A stretch of 64,000 nucleotides of DNA, from positions 5,704,013 through 5,768,012 of the forward strand of contig BCJU01000001.1 in NCBI GenBank assembly GCA_001600355.1, written 5' to 3'. The notes below the pieces were generated by a model. That model had not been told where the DNA came from. It ran no database searches and saw only the letters and a program-made list of their open reading frames with translations. This DNA is from Meira nashicola. Lineage: Eukaryota > Basidiomycota > Exobasidiomycetes > Exobasidiales > Brachybasidiaceae. Made by a program: the position numbers and the translations under genes. Shown here piece after piece: positions 39,544 through 49,793 of the stretch (its first letter is position 1; each line of letters starts with the position of its first letter).

Positions 39544-41502
39544 ATGTCACAGATTGTATTACGATCTTTTCGACAGGAATTATATAAATCAAATATAAGA
39601 TCGTCAATCTACAAAAAAGATATCACAAGAAGTTTTTTTCAACTTGCAAAGCCTTTTTTGACAAATTCTCCAGTAAAACAAGCGCCGCATTCAAGGTTCA
39701 CATCTATACAACGCATACAAGTAAGTATAACAACCAATCCTTCGCTGTTTTCGATGATGAAGAACATCAATTCCACATAAAATACGTATTTGATGCATTC
39801 TAAGAATGTTTATGTGCCGAAACAAGCGATTAACCAGACTCTGACATGAAGAAAAAGCGATCTGATCTTAGAATACCCAGACTGACGATCATTATCTTTC
39901 TTGTCTCAGAATTACAGCATTGATTTAGCGGCACAAGCTTCCCTACAGTCAAGCAATATGGCAGCCATTACAGATACAAAGGCAGCCAAACCTACCTTAT
40001 TCATAGACGGACAATGGACATATTCTTCTTCCGGACAGAGCAGACCAACGATCAATCCATTCGATGCATCTATTATCACGCATGTCGATGAAGCAAATGC
40101 TCAAGATGCAGAAAAGGCCATTCAATCTGCTCGAAAGTTTCAAGATTCTTCTTCTTGGTCTTCACAAACATTCGCTTCTCGTGCTCCTTTATTGAAAAAG
40201 ATTGCTGAATTATTGCAAAAGAATAAAGCAGAATTAGCAAAGATTGAAACAATCGACACTGGAAAAACAATTGGAGAATCAGAGATCGATATCGATGATG
40301 TGACTGCCGTTTTCGAATTCTATGCTGAAGAAGGAGTAAAGTATGACAAACCCAAATCGATTACAGGTAAAGGAATTCCTGATTCAGTTACAAGTCAAGT
40401 GACCAAAGAGGCTGTCGGAGTTTGTGTGCTTATTTCACCTTGGAATTATCCTTTATTACAAATTTGTTGGAAACTTGCACCTGCGTTGGTCGCAGGAAAT
40501 AGTTGTATCGTGAAGCCTTCAGAAGTAACTCCTCTTTCGACAATTTACCTGCATAAGCTCATGTTGGAAGCTGGTGTTCCCCCTCAAGCCATACAACTCT
40601 TAACTGCAGGTGGACAAAGTGTAGGTCCTACTCTCACAACCCATCCTTTAGTGGATTTGGTAAGCTTTACAGGTGGACTTTCAACCGGAAGATCGATCAT
40701 TCGTAGTTGTGCAGAAACAGTGAAAAGGTGTTGCGTCGAATTAGGAGGAAAGAATCCCAATGTGATATTTTCTGACGTTCCTTTGGATATTGCGATTGAT
40801 ATGGCATTAACTGCAGTCTTTGTACATTCTGGTCAAGTTTGCAGTTCAGGTGCAAGATTGATCATAGAGGATAAAGGATCTTTCGCAAATGATGTTGTTG
40901 CAGGCGTTGTTGAACGTGCTCAACAAATCGTTTTGGGCAATGGATTAGAGAAAGGTACAGAATGCGGACCCCTTGTCTCTGCTGCTCATTTAGAGAAAGC
41001 AAAGGGCTTTATCAAACTTGGAAAATCAGAAGGAGCAAAATTGCTATGCGGAGGAAAGCAACCAGAAGATCCAAAACTTGCTAAAGGATACTTTTTCCTT
41101 CCGACAGTATTTGATCAATGTGATCGATCGATGAAAATTGTTCAAGAAGAAACTTTTGCACCTATTCTTACAGTTGAAAGATTTAAAGAGGGCGATGAAG
41201 AAAGGGCAATTTTCTTGGCAAACGATACCAATTACGGACTAGCAGCCGGTATTCAAACGGCCGATAAAGATAGATCATTAAGGATCGCTAAACGTTTACG
41301 ACATGGTACCGTTTGGCAAAACACATTCGGTGCCTATACACCAAGAGCTGAATGGGGAGGATTCGGCTGGAGTGGTAATGGACGTGAATTGGGTAGTCAT
41401 GGTCTAGACGAATACGTTGAATCGAAGCACATCTATGCAGAGAAGGAGCTAGGAATGATGGGATGGTTCCAGGATAGACGCAAAGCAAAAGCTAAGCTTT
41501 GA
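39544..41502 (+). CDS. Aldehyde dehydrogenase with mitochondrial-type presequence
   Basis: Two exons, 39544-39720 and 39910-41502, give 589 residues; the 189-base intron has GTAAGT and CTCAG ends and keeps phase 0. Exon 1 encodes an Arg/Ser/Lys-rich, acid-poor start (MSQIVLRSFRQELYKSNIR) typical of a mitochondrial presequence. The ALDH fold begins near residue 85. Visible motifs are SPWNYPLLQICWK (NAD site), FTGGLSTGR, catalytic-base VELGGKNPN near 335 and nucleophile HSGQVCSSGAR near 369. QEETFAPIL and a C-terminal GFGWSGNGRELG also match. The pattern resembles betaine-aldehyde or general aliphatic aldehyde dehydrogenases; substrate is not settled. An ATG at 39958 (MAAITDTKAAKP) could start a cytosolic form if transcription began inside the intron. 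It converges on the GCP3 gene with about 130 bases between stops. Confidence 0.9.
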
Positions 41503-41634
41503 TAGTCTTGATCACAATATAACTTTTTGTAATAAATCTTTCGCAGTAATACAGTAATACATTGATTGGGTGCTTCGCTATTATACATTGAAAATCACAA
41601 TTTCAGCCTTGTAACTTCGACGCTTACCCTTCAC

Positions 41635-44600
41635 TCAGCGTCTAGAATGTCCAGGTATATTGACTGCAGCAACACTTGTAGAACTTGACAAGTGACTATA
41701 GTATGAATTGAAGTTCAATCTCGTGGCCAAATCACGGACAACTAAATTTGAATGTTTTTCCAGTTTACCGATAATCATTTGAGTTGAAGATTGAAATTTG
41801 GCATGATTAGACTCGAGTCGATTCTTTATATTCTCTAAAGATGAAGCGTCAAGAGGTACTTTCTTTGTTAAGGAAGGTGTGCCTGGTCGAGAAGTATTGT
41901 TGATGGGCGTGGAAGATCGGACTTTGTTTCCAGTCAAATCAGATCTTGCTACTTGATCTACAATATAGCGAGCAAGATCTTCGATAGCCAAAGCGAATGC
42001 TAGCATTGTATCCAAATTTGCCTTGACTTCCACCGCTAATTGATCATTAGGTGCACGTTTACCGGATGACGAGCTAGTCACACCACGAAGCATGATCTTT
42101 GATATCAAAGTGTTAAGATATGCACGATGCGTCGAAATCAATTCGTCCAAATCCATCAGTCTGTTCTTTTGAATGGCATGCGTTGAGAACAATTGGTTCA
42201 AATCGTTCCACGAATATTCAATCACTTCCAAATTTACAAAGCCTTGCAATTGTTTCACAAATTGAATCTGCTCACCAAGATTGCCTAAAGCAACATGGGC
42301 CTGTCGTACCAAGGCAGCATCACCGCTTTGACCTTGGACAACGCTTTGCGGTTCTATGTTTGCCCTTCGAGCCAAAGCGGCCTTTTTCAGAGTTCGAGGT
42401 TGAATCCTTCGGAGCATGTTTGCAGCTAAAAGTAACTTTTCCCATCCTCCACCCAATGCTAATTCCACCCTTTTGACTTTCCAAAGATGGTTGAAGATAA
42501 TCTGATAGCTGAGCATTGCATGGTTGTCCAATACCGTACTTACAGGCTCGTCCACGCGATACTCCAGCGTGAAGCTATCCCAGCCTAGATCTCCTTCGCT
42601 GAAATCAAGAATACGAGCGTCCAATCGACCGACGATATCCACGTCATCATATTGACTATTCGAGCCGCGAATGGAAGTCTCAAGTGAAGCCGTAAGATTA
42701 TGCCGGAAGAGAGAAGATGCAGGCTTGTCCAAAGAAGGTCCGATAGATTCCATCAAGAGATCCGTAAAGTCTCCTTTTGTGAGCATAAGATAATCCTTTA
42801 GTGCTCGAAGGTGTGCCATCAGTTTGTATTTACCGGTAAAGATGTCTAATAAACGTGTGCTTGCCGAAGCATACGCTTCATCAATCGTACGTTCCAAGCC
42901 AGGTAGATTAGCATATCGCAAGACAGCATTGCCTTCCTTCCTTTGAGAAGCTTTTGTGGCAACCCAATCTGCGTCATCGCAGCTGAATCGAATAAAATTT
43001 AAGCTTTTACCTGTACTGAATATCTTGCGCCCAAAGCTTTCCCGGATGAAGCTGGGCAGCATTTCGGTGCGGAAACGGAATTGATTTTGCCACAAAGAAG
43101 ATGGAGGTGCCACATGGTGAATTTGCGAAGTGGACATGTATAAGGCACTATTTAAATCTTCACCCGTTGGTCCCCAAGTCGCTTTAAGGTCTTTATTTGC
43201 TTCCACGAAAAACTCTTCAAATGGATCTTGCAATTCGCCTTCAAAGATCCATAACGAAAGTGCATGGAAGAATGGCTTAGAGACTTGATCGAGTATCTCT
43301 GCAGTAAATTTGCGAATCAATGGATCTCCGTGGAATGTATATGAATGAATGAGGGATACAATCGCTCCGCCGTGGGCGTCTTGACAGCCTTCGATTATTG
43401 TACTGATCAATCGCATACGCAGAGTGACTTCTTCGGTCCACACAGATATCCGACGCAGTGTCAGTCCTTTTTGATCGCTGCTTTCTGTTTCAATATTGTT
43501 CATTTGTGCCTCTAGAATGGCAACAAGACGATAATAATCTGTTAATTCCGATGAAACAAAGTGACATAAAGATTGCATGATGAGCCCTGTGCCTTCTTTC
43601 TGTGAAAATTGACGATGAAATTCATCTATCCTTTTGTACAATCGCCCAAGTTCAGCAACCCGATGAATGAGATGTTTTGTCGGGTGTGAAATCAGATGCT
43701 CTGAATCTTGAGAGAATTTCACTTTTACAATTCTTTCCGCTTCTCGTACTTCTCCCACATCGTTGGAAGCCGGTAAGAGCACATCTTCAAAGCCGACATA
43801 TTTTCCGTTAATACCCTGTAACAAGTAGATGATATCACGCATTAGCTCTATTTCTGAGATTGGCACTTGTCCTCGCTTCTCTCTCCATCGTTGCAGGAGC
43901 ATCGCCTTGGGAAGCATCTTTTCGTCTGACGTCAAGTTTAGTGCTGCCATTCCATTCGGAATTGATTCTGATTGATTCGCGTTATTCAAGGCTGATGTAG
44001 AAGGGGCGAGCGGCGCCTTTGCTTCAGCCACATTATAGCTTGCCTGCTTGTTCGCTCCACTGTGCTTATCGGATTGGAAGGTCTGTGCCGTTTCAAGTTT
44101 TGGTGTTCTTTGTCGATATGAAGCAGTGTTCTGCCCATGTGATACGAGCCGATTTGTAAATCCTAGTTCTTGAATAAGTTCCAGTAATCCGTTCATATCT
44201 CGCGAAAGTTCCGGCCGTTTTTTCATTTTGGAGATCAACATTTCAAGTCTAACCGAAGAACCCTGTCCTCCATCGAGATCATGCTTAGTCAATTTACGCT
44301 TTAGCGATGCAACCAATTGACCTTGATCTACTTTTTCTGTCTCGAACTCTTTCTCATTTGCAAGTATATCTTCTACTGTCTCAACCAATTCAGATCGCCA
44401 TCCGTCCCTTTCTTCTACCTTTTTTCTATCCACTTCTGATCGCCTTGGTCTTGCAGATGGAACGGATGCATGAACTAAATCTTCCAACCTTCTTCTCCTT
44501 GACGTAGAAGAGGACGAATGCTGCATCCTTGAAGATGAAGAAGCTACAGATGCGACCGAAGATGGTCTTCGAACGTTTGATGCACTAGCAACATGTAAAG

Positions 44601-44724
44601 ACGATCCAGAAGGTTTTACCATGTGATTATTCAAACTTCCAGGTAAAGGCGGCGGTGACATAATTCCTGTCCTTCTTGCTTTTGCTTCTGTTCCACCACG
44701 AAGGCTACCTGATGCGGAAGTCAT
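41635..44724 (-). CDS. spc98: Gamma-tubulin complex component 3 (Spc98/Alp6/GCP3)
   Basis: Single exon, 1029 residues. The first 280 residues are Ser/Arg-rich and include GCP3-like helical N-terminal segments (ILANEKEFETEK, LARKL-type repeats). The GRIP1 region starts near residue 290 with EIELMRDIIYLLQGINGKYVGF, a GCP2/GCP3 hallmark, and continues with VSSELTDYYRLVAILE. The GRIP2 region contains KYKLMAHLRALKDYLMLTKGDFTDLLME and FTLEYRVDEPVSTVLD, then MLSYQIIFNHLWKVKRVE. The LRALKDYLLLGQGDF-type motif and the W-K-x-K-R-x-E motif are conserved gamma-tubulin-binding features. It would sit in the gamma-tubulin small complex at spindle pole bodies and nucleate microtubules. Two ACGCGT sites occur upstream (44807-44812 and 44920-44925). 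Choice of GCP3 over GCP2 rests on the ING-KYVGF and GDFTDLLME patterns. Confidence 0.9.
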   Translation of the reverse strand: MTSASGSLRGGTEAKARRTGIMSPPPLPGSLNNHMVKPSGSSLHVASASNVRRPSSVASVASSSSRMQHSSSSTSRRRRLEDLVHASVPSARPRRSEVDRKKVEERDGWRSELVETVEDILANEKEFETEKVDQGQLVASLKRKLTKHDLDGGQGSSVRLEMLISKMKKRPELSRDMNGLLELIQELGFTNRLVSHGQNTASYRQRTPKLETAQTFQSDKHSGANKQASYNVAEAKAPLAPSTSALNNANQSESIPNGMAALNLTSDEKMLPKAMLLQRWREKRGQVPISEIELMRDIIYLLQGINGKYVGFEDVLLPASNDVGEVREAERIVKVKFSQDSEHLISHPTKHLIHRVAELGRLYKRIDEFHRQFSQKEGTGLIMQSLCHFVSSELTDYYRLVAILEAQMNNIETESSDQKGLTLRRISVWTEEVTLRMRLISTIIEGCQDAHGGAIVSLIHSYTFHGDPLIRKFTAEILDQVSKPFFHALSLWIFEGELQDPFEEFFVEANKDLKATWGPTGEDLNSALYMSTSQIHHVAPPSSLWQNQFRFRTEMLPSFIRESFGRKIFSTGKSLNFIRFSCDDADWVATKASQRKEGNAVLRYANLPGLERTIDEAYASASTRLLDIFTGKYKLMAHLRALKDYLMLTKGDFTDLLMESIGPSLDKPASSLFRHNLTASLETSIRGSNSQYDDVDIVGRLDARILDFSEGDLGWDSFTLEYRVDEPVSTVLDNHAMLSYQIIFNHLWKVKRVELALGGGWEKLLLAANMLRRIQPRTLKKAALARRANIEPQSVVQGQSGDAALVRQAHVALGNLGEQIQFVKQLQGFVNLEVIEYSWNDLNQLFSTHAIQKNRLMDLDELISTHRAYLNTLISKIMLRGVTSSSSGKRAPNDQLAVEVKANLDTMLAFALAIEDLARYIVDQVARSDLTGNKVRSSTPINNTSRPGTPSLTKKVPLDASSLENIKNRLESNHAKFQSSTQMIIGKLEKHSNLVVRDLATRLNFNSYYSHLSSSTSVAAVNIPGHSRR

Positions 44725-45371
44725 CTTACTTTGTATGCGCGTACGTTCCTATGACCAAAAAGCCACTGAATCGTTGATGATGATGATGAAAAAAAGCGTG
44801 TTGGATACGCGTCAGAAATAAGACTCGTGCTTTAGTCTAGTAGGTGTTGGTCTCTCAATCTCAATTTACAACATTTTTCCCTCGTCGGGAGTACAGTTTG
44901 TGCTGGGCGCGTGAAGCGCACGCGTTTAGAGTCTGCATTTACTCGGATAAGGTGCAGCAAAGCCGATCCTTAGTGAAATTCTAGCATCTAAGCGTCTGGT
45001 AATGGTAATAGCATCAGTAATGACAATCAAACAAATCAAATTTTACATTCTATTTCAAGGTATCAGAATCAAATTGCAAAACTAGAGTTCATATGGATTA
45101 GCGTGAGGAATATATGGTATAGTACAATGCACAGATAGTAGAGGACTGTGCGGCCATTCAACGAAAAAGGGAAAAGATCCAAGATATGGTCCACAATTTG
45201 ATAAAGTTGGATAAAGTGGAAGTATGACTTTGCTCTGATTGACATTGGGCTTGATCAAAGGGATTGCAGAGCATAGTTAAGAGGGGAATTAGGTTTCAAA
45301 ACCTTTGGCTTGTGAATGAATCGAGAGTAGATGATTCATCTTTATTGCGAATGTATGCATTCCCGTCCATC
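44725..45371. other. Intergenic region between GCP3 start and Rheb stop
   Basis: About 650 bases holding the GCP3 promoter and the Rheb 3' region. It carries two ACGCGT sites (44807-44812, 44920-44925), a GATGATGATG run near 44776-44787 and AT-rich stretches. No gene was recognised. Confidence 0.4.
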
Positions 45372-46062
45372 TTACATCACAACGCATTTACTCGTTTCAG
45401 GTTCCGGTCCACCTTCGGTTGTATCACGTTCAGTTTCTCCCAACATTAATTCAAACACTTTTGCAACATTCACATCATGTCTTGCACTAGTTTCTACCCA
45501 AGCACTTTTTAGTTGTTTTGCCAATTCTTTTCCTTCTTCTTCGCTAACCTGTCTTTGAACGTGTAAATCACTCTTTGATCCAACAACAACGCAAGGGATA
45601 TGTTCAGTTCCAGTGTAATTCAAAATTTTATCGTAAACGGTTTGAATCATATCAAAACTGGCACGCGATGCGATCGAATAAACCAAAACGTAGCCATGGA
45701 TACCGATAGCATGCTTTGAATTCAAGATTGAATATTCATCCTGATGGTCACAAGGAAAAGAGAAAGAGGTATGCATTAATCAGTATCGTAGATGTATGCT
45801 TTCAAGAAAACATCACACTCACCTGTCCTGCTGTATCAATGATATCGCAATTGTACGTCCTTCCCTTAAATTTGATACTCTTTGTGAATGTAGCTTCAAT
45901 AGTAGGATAATAAGAATCAACAAAGACATTATCCATATAACGAACAATCATTGTCGATTTACCAACGCTTCTTGAACCCAATACTGCAAATTTGCGTTTT
46001 ACCTCATTTCCCGTATTGCGTTTTACCTCATTTCCCGTATTTGATGTTGGTGCTGATGCCAT
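45372..46062 (-). CDS. rhb1: Rheb-family small GTPase (Rhb1)
   Basis: Two minus-strand exons, 45823-46062 and 45372-45740, give 202 residues; the 82-base intron has GTGAGT and TCAG ends. G1 is GSRSVGKS at 29-36 (Rheb-type R-S replacing the usual glycines). The effector region SYYPTIEATFTK and G3 DTAGQDEYSI are close to yeast Rhb1, as are HGYVLVYSI and the TSARHDVN G5 loop. The C-terminus CVVM is a CaaX box for prenylation. G4 reads GSKSDL, with serine 135 where the family has the guanine-contacting asparagine. The N-terminus contains a duplicated 8-residue unit (NTGNEVKR twice) from a 24-bp tandem duplication. Family role: GTP-bound Rheb activates TORC1 on endomembranes and is opposed by the TSC complex. 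Confidence 0.92.
45994..46041. repeat. Perfect 24-bp tandem duplication inside rhb1 exon 1
   Basis: The unit 45994-46017 is repeated without mismatch at 46018-46041. It is in frame and encodes NTGNEVKR twice on the minus strand, just ahead of the first beta strand of the GTPase. The perfect identity suggests a recent event. Confidence 0.95.
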
Positions 46063-47999
46063 GTTGATAGTATTCCTTGATAAAAGATCTCTGATGCGTT
46101 AGAATGATAATTGAGAAATTAATAGAAGAATAATCAAGAAAAGACTTGGTGATGATGAGGAGTAGGAGTAGTAGATGTAGGAGGATAACCAATCAAGTGT
46201 TTGAATTTTCTCCGGCGAATCAGAACAGGTTGTGTAAGCAGAGCGAATGAAGAAAAGACAACTCCGCGTTATACATATTCATAATATAATAGTATGCATC
46301 AAGGGCTGAAAATACATAATTCAAAGGCATTAGAGAGTACACATGTCCAAGACCAATCAAGTCAATTTTTATGCATAGCAGTGCGCTGCGCAGAGCATCC
46401 CAGCCACACTCATACGCGATAAAACACGCGATAAAACTTCCTTCCCTCCAGGACACACATATACGTAGACTATGGATTCATTCATGCGTACAGCGTAAGA
46501 AAAAAAATAAAATAAAAAACAGCTAATTTAATCGCTCCGAACCGGGACCGTAAATATGTATGTGAGCGTTGTGCCTGTGCTCCTTTGCATTAAGGTGATC
46601 AGGCATTGATGCGTTGCAATGCGTCGCGCCGGCGCTGGAGTATCAATGAGCGCTGCGCGTGTTTTTCTTTTGTTTAACGCATTCGGCTTGGTAACGGTAC
46701 GCATTCGCGCATGCGTAGCGCAGCGCTTTCCTTCAAGATCCTCACTATGACGGTTGATTTTGGATGCGGAACAGGTTGAATTGTTATTTGACAAAAAGGT
46801 AGAATAATTGCCCGAAACATATGCACATACGATTGACATTCATTGCTCCCTTTTTAAACAGATGTATGTAATAATAGTTTAAAAAATTAAGCTTATTTTA
46901 GTTTCTCTGCATATGTCAATCGATTTAATTTTACCCTGAGTGTCAACATATTATATCTATGAACGCATGCGTTCAGGATTATAGACTTACCTTCAACATA
47001 GAGGTAAGGGGTTATATCTTATCTCTGATTTCTTATTAAAGTTGAAAAGATGCATTGGAACTTGTTATCTTGTTACTTTAATGGTGAATGGTCTATTGTA
47101 CCTTTCCGGAAAAGAGAAGATGTTAAACTTGTGATACCACGTGATCATGTTGTCATTTTCTATTAATAAGAGATGATTATCTATTCACACTCCGTTGATT
47201 CTTGAGAAATGACAGATCTGGTTCCTGAACAAAGATGAAATTAAAAGGCCGTAAATGAAGACTTGTAAATTACCTTTTAAATGCCGAATCGGATGATCTA
47301 ATCAAACTTCTACTTTTCTAATTTATTCATTCATTCATTCATTTCTGCATATCTCTCTCAACAAAAGAAAGGGTGAAATGTCATTTATGAAAATTAAAGA
47401 AGACGGAGACAATCGCCCTTTTGTTCTTAATTACAGTACGTAGTCCACGTTGAACGGCGTTTTAAAGATTTAGCGTCTGATTTGGGCGTTCGAAAAAAAC
47501 AACACAAAAGACACTGTTATCGCGCCGTTACTGCGCCTCTTTTAAGGCGTATAAAGGTAGAACAGCCTTTATGGCAGGCAGTGTGGGCGTCGATATGCAT
47601 ATTTTATGTACGCTAAGTTAAACAAGGTACATACCCCATAAGATTCAACAAAAAGAGTTTAAATCTAGAATTTCACATGAAAAATTAAAATGGAATGAGC
47701 TAATGAAAGAGACAGACAATCGAATGTGAATTTTGTCCCTTTGTGTTTTTATTTTCAACTTCCGATCATCGAACAGCCTCTGTATTTTTGGGCGTAAGAG
47801 AGAGAGAGAGGAGAATGAAAAATAAAGGAAGCATAAGGCACGCAATGAGTTCATTTCCGTAGTTCTCCTCTTTTCGGCGTCATAAAAAAAGGGAAAGGTA
47901 GTATTTAATGGTTTTGAATGCAGTTTAATATTGTTGATCTTTATTATCACCATCTTCTGTTTCACTCAAAAAACATCAACCCTTACTACTCCTTCAAAG
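46063..47999. other. Long divergent intergenic region
   Basis: About 1.9 kb between rhb1 and the AT-rich gene at 48000. It has a GC-rich patch near 46560-46740 (many GCGC words), AT-rich remainder, an ATTC tetranucleotide run near 47325-47342, CACGTG at 47138-47143 and a GA-rich run near 47799-47812. Short frames have no domain. No RNA gene or transposon was seen. Confidence 0.4.
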
Positions 48000-49469
48000 A
48001 TGACAAGTAAATGGCGTATTTCAAGTAAAAGCAGTAAAAGACCATCTGAAGCTGCAAATTCTGAAATTCGATTTAATCCTTTACCTGATCCAAATCGAAT
48101 TCCACCTGAACGCATGAGTAGCTTAGTAGGTTATACAATCAATCCTGCATTTTCAGACGTATTCACAGGATCAAAAACAAACGAAGCAATTTTAACAACA
48201 ATTGCTGAAACAAATTTAACTAAATCACAAAGAAAGCCACGTAAACCTTCTGTTAATGATGAAGCAGCATTATATCAAGCAATTAGACATTTATCAGAAA
48301 TGGGTACAAAAGATGAATATGCACTCACAGTTCAAGAATTAAACGCATGGAGAACGGCAGTAAATATTGCTTATATGACTTTTACCGAAGATGGAGTTGT
48401 TCCTCTTGCTTCTTTAGCATCTTCTTCTTCCTCTTCAACAACACAAATGCTAACATTATCAAAAAGTAAATCTTTCAGTATTCCACGTAAACCGGTACCT
48501 TCAACAACAATTCCTGAAATGCCAAGTGAATTAAGTAAAAGTGTTGCCTCACGACCTTATAAAGCACCAAGGAAATATAGTTTACCAGCAAGTGGTCATA
48601 ATCCATTAATTGATTCGCCTAAATTACGATCTGGCTTACCAATTGGACAATTACATGCATTAGAAGTGGATAAAGTTACTTCTTTTGGACCTAATGCAGA
48701 ATGGACAAGAGTAAAAGCAGAAGATGAAACATTGAATTCTTTATATCAACAAACAACACATTGTACTCCTGATACGGCTACATTTGATATGTCAGAATGG
48801 TCAATGATAACACCAAAAGCAAATATAACAAAACATTCTACGAATGTTTATAAAGATGATGAAAATAATAACACATTCAAAGGATTCACAAAAGAACAAT
48901 GTGAAAGTAGTAAATTAAAACGATTTCCTGACGTAAGCGGAGAAAGAGGAGAAATGATGGAAAAGACGTATACTTATAGCGATTATGGTGATGAAAATGA
49001 AAGTGTTGATAATAATCATTCAAATGCAACTTCATCTAATCATTCAAGTCCAAGAACAGAAGAAGTTCATTTACAACAATTAAGTTTAAGCACAAATTGT
49101 GGTGAAAATAATCAAGAAGAAGAAATTTTACGTAATTCACCAATGGAAACAAGAAAATCTATCGTTCAACATCATCATCAATTACCCAGTCCAAATAGTG
49201 CAGATAAAGTGGAGAACAACAAAATAAAACCTTCTCCTCCTTCTTGTCGTATTCGTGTTCCTCCTTCTGTTAAACGTTCAATTCAAGATCAACGTTGGAC
49301 ACCCGGCTCTCATAATCGTTTAAGCATTCAAGACGATAGCGATGAAGATGATGATGATGACTTTTTCACTTATTCTACAACAAAAAAGCCAATCAGAAAA
49401 CCAACTCAATCAAAAAAGAATGATATGCTTGGCATGTTAGACTTTTTATCAAGCGGTCCTCCAGAATAA
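48000..49469 (+). CDS. AT-rich orphan, Ser/Lys-rich protein of unknown function
   Basis: 489 residues from the ATG in AAAGATGACAAG; the upstream open frame has only non-ATG starts. The product is Ser-, Lys-, Asn- and Pro-rich. The parts that look folded or conserved are FNPLPDPNRIPPERMSSLVG near 26-45 with INPAFSDVFTG, the helix-like VNDEAALYQAIRHLSE near 83-98 and EYALTVQELNAWRTAVNIAY near 104-123. An acidic DDSDEDDDDDFF lies near 455. There is no signal peptide or membrane segment. Codons end in A or T far more often than in its neighbours, and runs such as AATAATCATTCAAATGC are common. I do not recognise the family. A fast-evolving lineage-specific gene is the likely explanation. Confidence 0.65.
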   Translation: MTSKWRISSKSSKRPSEAANSEIRFNPLPDPNRIPPERMSSLVGYTINPAFSDVFTGSKTNEAILTTIAETNLTKSQRKPRKPSVNDEAALYQAIRHLSEMGTKDEYALTVQELNAWRTAVNIAYMTFTEDGVVPLASLASSSSSSTTQMLTLSKSKSFSIPRKPVPSTTIPEMPSELSKSVASRPYKAPRKYSLPASGHNPLIDSPKLRSGLPIGQLHALEVDKVTSFGPNAEWTRVKAEDETLNSLYQQTTHCTPDTATFDMSEWSMITPKANITKHSTNVYKDDENNNTFKGFTKEQCESSKLKRFPDVSGERGEMMEKTYTYSDYGDENESVDNNHSNATSSNHSSPRTEEVHLQQLSLSTNCGENNQEEEILRNSPMETRKSIVQHHHQLPSPNSADKVENNKIKPSPPSCRIRVPPSVKRSIQDQRWTPGSHNRLSIQDDSDEDDDDDFFTYSTTKKPIRKPTQSKKNDMLGMLDFLSSGPPE

Positions 49470-49793
49470 GTACTTTTTTTCGCACTTTCTTTTCATATAC
49501 CCCATCTTTTTTACTGTTGTCTATAATTGATACTTTGCTTTTTTAATTGGTATGTTATTCAATTCATATAAAAAACAGAATAGAATTGCCTGCGTTCTCT
49601 GCGCGCTTTATTGGTATGAGTATGTGTTGTAGATACAGTTTCGATATGAGAAAGAAAGTTAATCAGAAGAACGAAAAAAAGAAAAGAATGAGAAATATAT
49701 ATATAAAAAGTATATAGTGTTATTATTATAACGATTCAGAGAGTGAAATTATTGATGATCATCAAGCAAGAAACAAAAAAAAACAAAAGAGCA
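49470..49793. other. Convergent 3' gap
   Basis: 324 AT-rich bases between two convergent stop codons, including an ATATATATATA run near 49697-49708 and poly-A/T tracts suited to transcript ends. No gene. Confidence 0.5.

Noticed and set aside
24612..46062. PROPPIN, Nrg1-like factor, PKA regulatory subunit and Rheb as a nutrient-signalling cluster
   Set aside because: They are separated by unrelated genes and have independent promoters; co-location is most simply chance.
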